Assembly (NCBI GenBank): GCA_030737835.1
Contig: CM060850.1
Location: 15,146,068 to 15,210,067 of the forward strand
Direction: 5' to 3'
Length of the DNA: 64,000 nt
From: Acorus gramineus
Taxonomy: Eukaryota > Streptophyta > Magnoliopsida > Acorales > Acoraceae
The notes below the pieces were generated by a model. The model was not told where the DNA came from and ran no database searches. It was given only the letters and a program-made list of their open reading frames with translations. Shown here piece after piece: positions 1-11,700 of the stretch (its first letter is position 1; every line of letters starts with the position of its first letter). Both the position numbers and the translations under genes were made by a program.

Positions 1-567
1 CGGACGCTCTCCACGCGCCGAAACCCTTCCCAAAAGCCTTCTCACGCCCCGATCTAGCTTATCCCTCGGAATGGGCCAAATCAGAGGACGAAAGGGGAGG
101 TCGGGGAGGCTAAAGTCGTCGGAATTCGGATTTGAAGACACCGGTGTGTAGATCGGGACCCGATCTACACTTCCCGTGCTTTGGGTTTTCGATTTCGAGG
201 GGTCTAGGGGGCTTGAACGGAAGAAAAACGGAGGAGGGGAGAGAGAAATCTCGACGGGAGAGACGATGAATAGTGTAGGGGTGATTTTTGATTTCTTTTA
301 AGTAGAGCGCGACTTAAATACCCGGATACGCCCTGGAACTGCAAAATTTTTGCAAACGATGCCAGAATTCAACGAAATTTTCGTGGGAGGTCAGAAATGG
401 CACCAGGACACCAAATATGCAGTCAGATTTCCAATCGGAGTCCTCTAGCTCAGACGATAGCTAACAGTCTGAAATTATGCGGTTCCGACCAAAAACCCTA
501 AAAATTTTAAAAACCGCCAGGGCGCTCTAACGGTTACCAACAGGTTAAAAGTGACACATATCTAACA
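1..567 (-). mobile_element. Ty3/gypsy LTR, partial, cut by window edge
   Basis: Read on the minus strand this matches the first ~570 bp of the LTRs of element G2 (at 32157 and 40889). It ends at 567 in TCTAACA, the reverse complement of the LTR start TGTTAGATATGTGTCAC. It resembles the LTR-B copy at 34821 more than the G2 LTRs, sharing for example the TTTCGGCGCGTGGAGAGC block. It contains the 25-nt palindrome at 146-170. The rest of the LTR or element lies outside the window, so whether it is a solo LTR or part of a full element is unknown. Confidence 0.85.
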
Positions 568-1110
568 AAATAATTCTAACTTTCTATGGAAAACCATAAG
601 TTTCTATCCCAAATCATAATATATTTTTTTTAAATAACCAATCTTTCTATCCATATTCTATCCCAAGCCCTAGGTTTCAATCCACATTCTATCCCAAACC
701 ATATGTTTATATCCCAAACCATTTTTTTTTTACTAACCAATTTTTCAATCCATGTTTTATTCCAAAACTTAGGTTTCAATCCACATCTATCACAAACCAT
801 ACGCTTCTATCCCAAACACAATTTTGTTTTTAAAACCAATCTTTCAATCCATATTTTATTCCAAACCCTAGGTTTCTATCCACAGTATATCCCAAACCCT
901 AGATTTCAATCCACATTCTATCCCAAACCCTAGATTTCTATCCCAGACCCTAATTTTATTTTTTGAATAATCACATGTTGAGTTTCTATCTCAAACCCTA
1001 GATTTCTATCACAAACCTTATTTTATTTTTTGAATGACTATTATTTCAACCACATATTGGTTTTCTATCCCAAACCCTAAATAATTTTTTTGTTCAATAA
1101 TCAATCTCTC
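568..1110. repeat. degenerate minisatellite with AAACCCTA words
   Basis: About 540 bp of loosely repeated 25-35 bp units of the form TTTCTATCCCAAACCCTAG followed by ATTTCAATCCACATTC. Several units contain AAACCCTA, the plant telomere word, but only once per unit and never as a tandem heptamer run, so this is not telomeric DNA. T-rich spacers separate the units. Short open frames here are by-products of the repeat. Confidence 0.7.
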
Positions 1111-1544
1111 ATTCCAATACACCCTAAGAATAAGATAAAAAAAAATACATTCAAGAACAAACAAGGATAAATACCTGTATGTGCTAAAGGGATAGTGGAT
1201 AATGTCGTGAGTTCTTCTTTTTCAATGGCTGATCCGATGGGAGGGAGAGGAAAGGAGGGCAGATCAGGTGGGAGGGAGAGGAGAGGAGAAGAGAGAAAGA
1301 AAAAAAAATTTCGAGGAGGCAGAGGAGAGGAGGGAAGAAAAAAAAAGAAAACTTAGGGAGTGGTGGGATTAGAATTTCACTTGTATGTATTATATATGGT
1401 GGTGGGATCATGTTTTACATTGGGCATGGTTTGTGGGATCAGTTAGTAGGTGGGGACAGAAAATAGCATGGTGGGGCTAGAGCTACCCTTTGGAAAACCT
1501 ATGGGTTCTTTGGGAGGGACTAATTGTGAGTTGGGGGTCATTGA
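1111..1544. other. intergenic, purine-rich tract
   Basis: No gene seen. A strongly asymmetric G/A tract runs from about 1228 to 1350 (GGGAGGGAGAGGAAAGGAGG-like), followed by ordinary AT-rich sequence. Confidence 0.5.
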
Positions 1545-2143
1545 GTCTGTCAATTATCCAAAAAAATATCTGTATCCGATTCGAATCCATATAAAAAAAT
1601 TCAAAAAATATCCAATATCTAAAAAATATATATTCGTATCTGAAAAAATTATCTGTATCTGAAATTTTTTGACCAAATACAGATATGCCTGTATCGGATC
1701 CGAAAAACATCTGTATCTGAAAATATTATTATATTGTTATTTATTTAATTATATATTTATATTTTTAGAATTAATATGAGTTTTTTATTTTTATTTTTAC
1801 TTAAAGTATGTAATGTTTTATGTATATACTTATAATTTTATGTTTTATACTAGGTAATTATTATATTTTTTTTTACATATTTTAAATATTAGATATATGA
1901 TTTTTATTTTTGAATATTGAATCTTTGGATATTTTAGTCATTCTATATTTATTTTCAAATTTTAGATATTTCGAATAATTATCCGTATCTGAACATGGAT
2001 TTTTAGATCGAATACAGATATTTATTTTCAATATCTGTTGAATATCAGATACATATATTTTATTAAATATCTAGTTCAGATACAAATTATACATGAATAT
2101 GGATATGGATATATCTTATTCATATTCGTTCTGATTGATAGAC
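1545..2143. repeat. AT-rich inverted-repeat element
   Basis: The ends GTCTGTCAAT (1545) and ATTGATAGAC (to 2143) are inverted copies. Inside, words such as TATCTGTATCTGAA and CAGATACA recur in both orientations around an AT-rich centre. It looks like a small degenerate non-coding transposon. No target duplication was found and the family is not recognised. Confidence 0.45.
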
Positions 2144-2269
2144 TACGAGGTTACTACATTATTGGGCACAAAGGAGTATGTCCGTAGTGGCCAGCTTTGC
2201 GTCGAAACATGATTGATAGGATGAGACTTGACGAGATCTAGATAGTGATGTGTAACATCAATTTATTTA

Positions 2270-4640
2270 TCCACACCTGTTTTATAAATATAATAATAAA
2301 TATAACCAATAGGTGCACATGCAACCTTTTAGAATGGAAAAAGGTTCATTGTTTTGTCATTATTTAAAGAGAACATGTAACTTACAGGGTAAAAGGGACC
2401 TCTTTAAAAACCGTTTGACTGTGTACACATCAAGGCCTAGGCATCAGGATAAGGAGTTAAGATACAGAAAAAATTAGATTAAATCACCTGTTATCTCATA
2501 TGGCATAAAAAATAGGGATAAAATATGAATAATTGTTTATATTTTGAGATAAAAAATGGAGATAATTTGTTCTAAGTAAAAGGTGAAACAGACTTTATCC
2601 CCATTTACTAAATCATATCTGAATGATATCTGAATATTAACTAATCCTAATTATCCAGAAAAGATATGATAAATCTAACAAATAATAAAACTAAAATACT
2701 AATAAGTATATGTCATCCAGAATCCTCTATATGGTGGTCCTCAACATTGATTGAATGGTCTATGATCGTGCAGCATTAGAAAATGACATGGGTGGTATTC
2801 AAAGTAAAATATTAACAAATGAAACTAATCTATCGCAAGAAAAAATTAAAACATTATGTAACATGCACTGCATACTCATGGAAAAGGACTTGATTGAAAA
2901 AACATCCATTGAAACTCCTAATTCATTGGATGTATTAAGATTTTAAGAACATTTATATGACAGGTAAGATGTACCTGTCTTTGAAACTTAGAACAATTTA
3001 TTCGTCCTTGCTTATCAGACGATTTCAGAAAACCATATAAAACTGACTTTAATTCTACAACCATTTAATCCAATTTTTTCCAGCTTGCATTCTATTATCA
3101 ATATCTGATTAGTACAATTGAAAGTAAATATGGATATCTAGGTGGTTGTAGTTATTATTACTTTGCTAATTTTAGAAGATAAAAATCAACTGTTCACAGC
3201 AGTTTCATCACTTCATGTTAGATCTCACAAAACTGATTCGATATAGAAATGTTAAATAGTGAAATCTTGCTTGACATGATTTCAAAAAAAAAAAAAAAAA
3301 AAGTGAAATAAAAAAGAACACTAATAAGTGTAGTGAATTAAGAATTGTTAGGGTTATTCCTTTTAATTGGCTTCCTACGTCATCATTTTTTTTACTCTCT
3401 CTCTCTCTCTCTTACCCCGCCGCACCTTCGATATGACCGCTGCCCTCTACTCCCTCTTTTTCTCTATCCCTTTCATCCCCTCTCACATTTCCAAACCCAC
3501 CACCCCAAATTTTTTTTTTGAGTGGTGGGTTTGAAATTAAGCTAAGGGTTGGGGAATACGTTGTTAGCTGCACATAGTTAATGCATTACAGAATACCTCC
3601 AATAATCACTCTTTGATTAGTTGTATGTAGTTGAATGTTGGATTTTCAGGCTGTCCTTGATTTTAGGATTTATTTTAGATTTCTACGATATACTTAGTTA
3701 AATTTTTACATATTTTAGACTTGAATAAGTTTGTTAGACTCCTTTCTAACATTTAAGATTTATTTTTAATTTTTAGTTAAGATTATGATAATTAAATATG
3801 ATCTATGAATAGAAGTACCACCACACAGTTGTATAATTAGATCTTTAAAAATAAAAAAATATTCTCTTTTATTTTTTCCGATCTTTGTTATACTCAATTT
3901 TTTTTTTACAATTACAAATGCAATCTTGTATACTTAGTTAGCCCTCTCCACTCACTGTATCGAGGTATATATCTCAATAGAAATTTTTATATTTTCAATT
4001 AATTGAAATATATACTTCACATTTTATACAAGTACATACCACATAAAATGAGGTATATGATTTAAAAAAAATGAAAACATGTGCGTTCTGAGTTTTAGAC
4101 TGTAAAATAGATTGAATGTAACATTTTTCATTTTTTTCTCGTAATTGAAAGAATTCCATACAGATTCAAGGAGTTATCCAAAAAGACGTGAATCTTATTC
4201 TTCCATTGTGAATTCAAATTTTCTTTTAAATTTATCTTTCAGGTCCGGATCTATTCAAGACTGACTTCTATCAGTTCAATCAATATCAAACTACATAGTC
4301 AATTGTTGGATACGAGTTTCACTCTCCTATTAGATGCAGTCAGCTATTAAATAAATCATGGATTCTTAAATACCATCAATATCCAATAAGAGAGTAAAAT
4401 ATGTATCCAATTATACAGTTTGATGAGTAAGTTTCATTGTTGAATATCAAAGCCATCAATGACACGTGGAGGCCACCTCATCAGTGTGGGAGCCTCCACC
4501 ACAGCAATAACTCCTTACTAACCAGATTTCTTCACCACCACCACTCAATAAATAAATAAATAAATCATGGATCCATCTTCTCGTCCAATAAACAAATTGT
4601 AAAAGGTGTACGCACCTTTCATTTTCTTCCATACTTTCGG
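2270..4640. repeat. decayed intergenic module, copy U1
   Basis: First of three related, decayed segments in this window (others at 18270-47700 and 58545-63660). Shared landmarks in order are AATAGGTGCACATGCAACC (2310), ACATGCACTGC with CTTGATTGAAAAAACATCC (about 2860-2910), ATCTAGGTGGTTGTA (about 3137), a CT microsatellite (3396-3412), TTTGATTAGTTG with GGATTTTCAGG (about 3612-3650), a TATA-like CTATGAATAGAAGTACCACC (about 3803), and CACGTGGAGGCCACCTCATC (about 4463). No convincing gene is visible. U1 holds the fewest insertions and supplies empty sites for insertions in U3. Confidence 0.65.
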
Positions 4641-5474
4641 TGAAAATCATATATTTAAATACGATCGCACATGTCGGAATGTACGACTGCACGTGTTGTT
4701 GATGAAGCCTCGCGTATATGATCTGACATGTACGATTTGAACAGTTGAGCGCTTAAACAGTCTGATTTTCGTTCGTATAGAATATAAAAGTTAGTTCAAA
4801 TGTTAATAAAAATAAAAAATAAATGTTTTTTAAACGAATTCAGTTCGAAAGACATTTCAATGAATTTAAATAAAAAAATAATAATGACCGTTCAAATAGA
4901 CTTATTGATTTGTTTGAACGTTCAATGTAAGACCACATATGCCGCATATGTATTTTGGACCTTGACTACATATATCAATCGCATATTATTTTGAAACATT
5001 GGTGAAAACCTTTCTTCTTGTTTTTTTTTTTTTTTATTGTACCTGCCCAAACCAAAAAATATTTAATTTGATGGCCAGCCTCCTTAGGAGGGAGACCTAA
5101 AAAAACAACTTTAATTACTTTGACTGATATATTTGATTATATTAAATTTTATCCCTACCTGGTAGGACTTGATCTTTTGATCTTACCTCGAGGACATGCA
5201 TGTTTTGTCAAGCAAACTTATATAAGACAAATTGCCCCCAATAATCACCCTTTGATTGGTTGAGGTTACAATTATTAGATTTTTAGGATTTATTTTTTAT
5301 TTTTAGAATCTTTATTTATATTATTATCTATTAGAAGAAAACATCCATCTTTTTCTTTTCTCTAATGGATTCAAGGGTCTTTTAAAAGAATAACATTGAT
5401 TTTGTTTTGTTTCTTTAGTCATTGCATCAATTATTATGTTAACCATGTACATTGAGAGGAACTAAAAAAATTGG
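4641..5474. other. intergenic AT-rich DNA with partial repeat
   Basis: No gene seen. At about 5228-5345 there is a partial extra copy of the module stretch CCAATAATCACCCTTTGATT found in U1, U2 and U3. A T-run lies at about 5021-5036. Confidence 0.4.
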
Positions 5475-6746
5475 GATTTTATTTTAAAATTCCCATAAAC
5501 TATGTTATTTAGTGATCGATCTCTCTTCTTCTTATTTCTTTTTAAATTCCCAATTTTAACTACTTATTTCATTTTTAGTCCCTCCACCAAACATTCGTTC
5601 ACGTACTTTTATTTTGTAAAATGAGATTTTTTATTTTTAAATCCCTTTAAACCGTGCTATTTTGTGGTCGATTCCTCCATTCTTCATATTGCATTTTAGG
5701 TCTCCAACTTCAAACAAATTTTTCATTATTTGTCCCTGCATAAAACGTCTGTCTATTTGGGGTCAATGGATATTTAAAATTTCTAAACTATTCATCCCTT
5801 GTATGAAAGAAACCCGCAACAAAACCATTTTCAACATTTTTATAACAAACGTATCATTTTTCTGGTTCAGCTTATTCTCAACTTCTATCATTTAATACTT
5901 CAAATCAATGATAGTGCAATCTCAAAACCAAGATTTTATAAAAGTGGAAGAAAATCTTGAATCCTTCATAAATGTGATTTTAAATATAAATAAAAACTAA
6001 AAAAATAGTAGCTTAAATGTTAAAAAAGTATATAAATAATATAAATATTTTAGATTCTTATAAATCACTAATCTCTAAATAAATAAAAGTTTAGAACCAT
6101 GCAAAATAATTTTTTCATTTACTACATGCAAATTTTAAATGGCATCAAAAACTTTAAATTCTAAACACACTCAAAATATATAATTTAATATTTGACAATT
6201 TTCAACCAAGAAAAATCATTTAAATCAAAATTCAAAAATGAAAAAATATTCAAAATTTGCTTTTGTAATAATTATTCTTCAGCTTATTTAATCAATCCCA
6301 ATTAGATAACTAAGGCTATAAGAAAATGCAATCTCAGATTTGGCGGGCATATGCAGTGTTGAATAATACTAAAATTTTCACTCAACACATAACAATACTT
6401 TTGATTTTGATATTTCACCAAACATTTTGTGTACAAGTTTTAAATTTTAAAATACTTAAAAAATCATACAGACATTTTGTCCAGTGACTAATAAGAAAAA
6501 AAATTTGAAGTTGGGGACTTCAAATGAAATATGAAGAAGTGAGGGACTGATCACTAAATAACATAGTTTACAAGGACTTAAAAATAAAAATCTCATTTCA
6601 CAAACTAACGATACATACATGGACGGACGTTTAGCAGAGGAACTGAAAACAGATAGATGATTAAAATTGGTGACTTAAAAAAATATGAAGAAGAATGGAT
6701 TGATCACTAAAAAAACATAGTTTACATGGACTTATAAATAAAAATC
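5475..6746. mobile_element. foldback element, copy F1
   Basis: The left part (about 5475-5790) and right part (about 6480-6746) are inverted copies built on the words TTATTTTTAAGTCCCTATAAA and AGTGATCGATC; the right arm reads GATCACTAAATAACATAGTTT. Each arm holds about two half-units. A ~700 bp centre includes GGCTATAAGAAAATGCAATC, also seen in copy F2. It has no coding capacity. Related copies are F2 (18410-23318) and F3 (46315-46767). It resembles a Mutator-type or other foldback MITE, but the ends are degenerate and no clean target duplication is seen. Confidence 0.65.
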
Positions 6747-7200
6747 TCATTAAAATAATAGATTACAATCACTTACTACATTATCATGGAAAATTGACAC
6801 CCACCCCTAAAAAATCATTCTTATATCTTTGTTTGACGCTACGTGCATTTATACGAAATTTTTGTTTTTTATTTTACTATATAATTGCATGTACCATTCA
6901 AATAAGTGCCTATGAGCTTTTGAGGAGGTGTATCAAGCAAAATGATATGTCTCTGGCTTTTTGTGCAACCCCGTCCGCAATTCTCACTAATTTTTTTTTA
7001 TATTAAAAAAATATGCAGTCTCTCAATGAAATACATACTGCAATAAAATGTGAAGTATACACTGTAAATCATGTACTAATATTTTTCTTTTTGAAAAAAA
7101 TAAAAATTAATTTTCATACACTGTAATATTTTTTAAGTAGAATATACACTGCAAGTATAATGCAATATTGCAGTGTATGAACTGCTGGAGGATGTGGCAA
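6747..7200. repeat. dispersed repeat, copy R1
   Basis: Similar to 56290-57600: shared TATCATGGARAAWTGACA, then TTTGTTT with GCATTTATA and GAAATTTT, then TCAATGAAATA and CACTGCAAGTATAATGC blocks. R1 lacks the Mutator-like foldback that interrupts R2, so it approximates the empty site. No gene seen. Confidence 0.5.
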
Positions 7201-8690
7201 ACCCAAGATTTTTATTAAATGGGGGTTTGAATAAAATTATTACATGAAATATATAAAAAATAATTCCAACTATTTTTAATCCATTATGTCCCTTGCCTTT
7301 TTTAACATATGTAAACATACACATGCAAGTTAGCAGTTACATTTTTTTCAGGTCGTTCCGTCTAAATCCAGTCACACTGTGCACTTTCTATTCAAAATAC
7401 CCTCAACAAAGTTCACAAATGTATTAATACATAGGTTATGCAACAATGTACAATGATATATAACAGTCTCCGAGCATTGTAGAAGTTTGTCAAATGCATC
7501 AATGTATAGGTTTATATGACTATAAAGATGGACAACAATACTGTACAAGTATCTCAAAAAATTTGTTTAACAACATACACATAGTGCAAAATATAATAGG
7601 GTATTTTTGGAATTCCAAAAAATTGGAAAAGCAACAGAAATGACACATGAACACCAAGAAACATGTAATTGCTAACTTAAGGGTGATATCATCATATACT
7701 AAAAATATATAGATCGGTGACTTAAAAAAGGGTGTTAAAAATACTTGGAATTAATTTTCTCAAATATAGAACAAAAATTTCATAAATATGCATTGCATCA
7801 TTCATATAAAATTTTAAATAAAAACATTAAAAAAAATTCATTGTATCATTCATGAAAAATATTTTTTTTTCAAGATTATTTCGTTAATCTTATGATTTCG
7901 GTTTGGACAAGAAATTTTTTTATTATTATATTGACTTTTTTTTTTCCGATTCTCTTTGTTTTTATTGTATGATATGGTTATATATTAGTTTTTTGTTTTA
8001 TTAATGTAGGGGGACGGGTGGGGGACGGCCTTAAGTCCCAACTCAATACGTGGGTCCGTCCGTGGCTTGATGATCGTTTCATAACTCAGATGATGTTGTA
8101 AAATATACTAATTAATAAAGGTGTGTTTGTGCATAATTGCACAAACACGAAGCAAAATATACTAAGGGTGTGTTTGTTCTTAAACACGAAGGGAAATCGA
8201 AAGAAAAAGAAGGAATTTGAGTCAAAATAAAATTGATTGAAAAAAAAATCATTTTTATTTTAATCAGCTTATTTGTTGTTTGCACCGTTATGATAAATGA
8301 TGGAAAATAAAAATTATTGTTTGTGTATGTGATGAAAAACGACGTAAAATAAAAACTTTTCATTGTGCTTGTGATGAAAAATGACAAAAAATAAAATACA
8401 TGTTTGCGTTATATATAAAAAAAAATAAAAAATGACAAAATAAAATAAAATATATTGTTAAAATTATAAAAAAAAAAGCCAATCAACGAAGGCATGTCAC
8501 CTAAAAATTAAAGTTTTTAAATAAATATTTTTTTTGTTTTATTATAAAATTAAAAATAAGAAAAAGCAAAAACATTTTCTCTCATTTTTCCACTCTTCCC
8601 ATGTGTTACAAAAACACCCTGACTGTTCGAGTTCCACACATGTGAAACACGACATTATGGTGACTACCTAGTATCACCAGCGACACGCGC
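7201..8690. other. 5' intergenic region of the aminotransferase gene
   Basis: No gene seen. AT-rich, with scattered short repeats such as GGTGTGTTTGT (about 8121 and 8166) and GATGAAAAAYGAC (about 8330-8390) that suggest remnants of small transposons. The proximal ~100 bp are less AT-rich and hold the putative promoter. Confidence 0.4.
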
Positions 8691-8700
8691 CTATAAATAG
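8637..8700 (+). promoter_or_regulatory. putative core promoter of the aminotransferase gene
   Basis: A TATA box CTATAAATAG lies at 8691-8700, 96 bp upstream of the start codon, placing a start of transcription near 8725-8735. A palindromic E-box-like CACATGTG lies at 8637-8644. No experimental support; judged from position and motif only. Confidence 0.6.
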
Positions 8701-8738
8701 TCCTCCTGCACCTCCAACACAAACACACAAATAGAGAT

Positions 8739-8740
<2 letters not shown>

Positions 8741-8769
<29 letters not shown>

Positions 8770-8786
8770 TCTGTGTGTGTGTGTGT
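8741..8786 (+). repeat. (CT)13 then (TG)n microsatellite in the 5' UTR
   Basis: CT repeats from 8741 to 8766 run into TG-rich sequence up to 8786, ending 10 bp before the ATG. CT runs are common in plant 5' UTRs. This one is likely length-variable and would be transcribed. Confidence 0.85.
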
Positions 8787-8795
8787 CAGTCTCAC

Positions 8796-11700
8796 ATGGC
8801 TCCTACAACACAGACTTCTGTTCATGAGATCAATGGCCTTCAAAACGGTTGTCCAGCAAAGTCTGGCAACCATAAAAGCATTAACAATGGAGGGCACTAT
8901 GAGGTTCTCTCTAACCCATTGTTGATGCAGCAGAAGGGGAGCCTTAGGAGCGTTGTTTCCGATCTCACATCGCGTCCCAACCCCGATAAGTCTGTCATCA
9001 GCCTCGCTCTCGGCGACGCCTCGGCGTTCCCTTGCTTCAGGAGCGGCCGAGACGCACTCACCAAACCCGTGTTCGATGTCATCGACTCGGCTCTCTTCGA
9101 CGGCTACCCTCCCTCCTTCGGCTACCCCTTCGCTCGCCGGTAACGCCCCTCTCATTTATAACTTCTGCGTGTCAATCTTTTTTATAATTTAAAATACAGT
9201 CATATATATCTAATTAACCCACACAGCTCATTATGTTTAATGTTTTCATTTTCTTTATCAAAAAATAGTTTTCTTTGCCAATGTGCACACGCATTTTCAC
9301 ACTTCACCTGCTTTTAATTTTTTTTAAGAGTAATGTAGAATTTGTATTTTTATAAAAAAAAATATAAGTTGTATGGACACATTTATAGGAAATATAAAGA
9401 AATTTAATGAGATATTTATCTCATTGTTTGTTAATGTGATAGACGGTTAATGAGATATATGAGACTGAAAAAAAAATTGTGTATGACAATGCTATTTTAT
9501 TAGCGCTGTTACATTATCTCTTAAAAAAAATTTCACATTTAAACACAACCGAGTCATCCATACAATTGTTGGAATATATATAGTTTTCTTCAAAAATTAG
9601 AACTCATTTGATGCATACTATTTTTTAATTAAAATAGGTGGAAGGCTGTAAATGGGGATATATATAATATTTTCTTTTTTTAATATATTTGTTTGTTATG
9701 TAAAAAAAAAGAGAGAAAATTAATTCTAATATTTTTTTCAATTATTGCATTTTTGAGTTTTTTGTATTTGTTTATTGTATATAAAATAATAGGAAAATTA
9801 ATTCTAAGTATGTTTTTCAACCTCAGCCACGATTATATATTTTTCTAGATCCTTTTTGTCTTCCTCCTTTCTGTTGTTTAATTACCCATTTGATTCATTG
9901 TACACTGATTGTTATGTACTTCGTGTACGTTAGCTATTAAATCATATATTATTACTCATTCCTTGTACATTATTATGTGATTCCAGTGCATTATTATGCA
10001 TTTAGATATATTTTAAAATCTCTTATATTTTTATCATATACAAACTATAGTTGGACAGAAGGAATTAGAAAAAATATGCTCGCTAAATTGAGAATGTATG
10101 ATATGCTTAAAAAGCTGAGGGATATTAAAAAATTGGAATTAATTCTCCGAAATTGAAAAAATATGCCGACTTATATATTTATTATGTAAAATAATAAATG
10201 TAGATCTCACACAAGTTTGAATATATTTAAAATATTTACACGACTAATGACTTAATATTATTTTATATAAATAAATACAATTTTTTTTTGGGAAAAATAA
10301 ATAAATACATTTTTTAAAGAATTGAATACATGTATTTTATTATTTATATATATTCAAATATATATATTACTTTACGTGATATGGAATCAACATGAATCTA
10401 TGCAAAAAAAAAAAGGCATCTGAAGACTCGAATAAAAAAAAAAATACAACTTGGGCAAGTCTTATTTATTTTGGGAAACTGGGAATTCTTTCTGCCATGT
10501 TGGAGCCATTTAATAATCTCAGGTGTCAATTAATGATACTTGTGTTCATGTTTGGCTAGCTATTTATTTATTTTGGTGATACGTGTTTGGCTATTTTTGT
10601 TTTATATACATTAGGCCTCCCTTGAATCTTGGCAAAAAGCTAAAATACTTCACTAGCTGGTTTAAGTGCATATAGTAGGTAGTACTGTTTTAAGAGAGGT
10701 CTAACATATATTATTAGAAAAATGCATATGGTAGGTAGTACTGTTTTAAGTTGCTACATTCAAGGCCACAACATCCACACACAGTACTAATTAGTTTGAC
10801 TGATCACATGTAAATCGTACTTCAAAATTTTTTTTCTCTTAAGTTTAACTATTAGAAAGGGTGACAAAATGTTTACCATCATCTTAGTCCCATTTTATCT
10901 AACCAAATATTTATTTTGTTAGATGAAACATATAATTTATTTTCTAATTTTTATAAAAATCTATATATACAATTTATTTAAATATATGATTTATTTGATT
11001 TATAAATACATATTTCACCGGTAATTTTTTAAAAAATGAATAATTTACTTACTAAATATATTTTTATCTCTATTTATCCACTACTCACTACAAGAAAAAA
11101 TATTTTTTGCCCTATAACTTTTACCAAGAACACAATTTGGTTCGTAATTATATACGACTACCGGCAAAAATCATAGTTTGTAGGTAAAAAATGGTAAATG
11201 TTTCCGTAGTGTTCCTTGGTAAAAATATTCAAAATTACTTTATTTGAATTATACATATATTGTTTACTAGTAAACAATACATATATAATTTCAATTCATT
11301 TAAAAGATATATGGATCTATATATCATATATCTTGTCGGTCGAGAAATGAACTTAAAATTAGTGGTGCAATTTAGACGAATTAAACTCAATCCGATCCGG
11401 GTTGTAGAATGGTTCAAGTTGGGATTTTCTCCTATCCGGTTCAACCCGACCTGGATCTGAGATTTTCTCATTTAAAATTGTCGCACACACCAACATGCCC
11501 CCTATTCGGTTCTCGTGAACCGAATATTCAATAGATGTAACATTTATTAACTCTGGATCTACAGTTTCCAATTACAATGAATTATCCCTTGAGTTTATTC
11601 ATTGAATCTACAATTTATTGATCTAAAATAATATAATATTATTTTGCATATAAATGGAAAAGTGGTTGATTATTCAATTTCAATTTTTAAATACTCACTT

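Noticed and set aside
568-1110. Possible telomere or interstitial telomeric tract
   Set aside because: AAACCCTA occurs once per 25-35 bp unit and never as a tandem 7-bp run.
2755-2946. 63-codon open frame in module U1
   Set aside because: The matching stretches in U2 (24505) and U3 (59465) do not keep the frame, and there is no domain.
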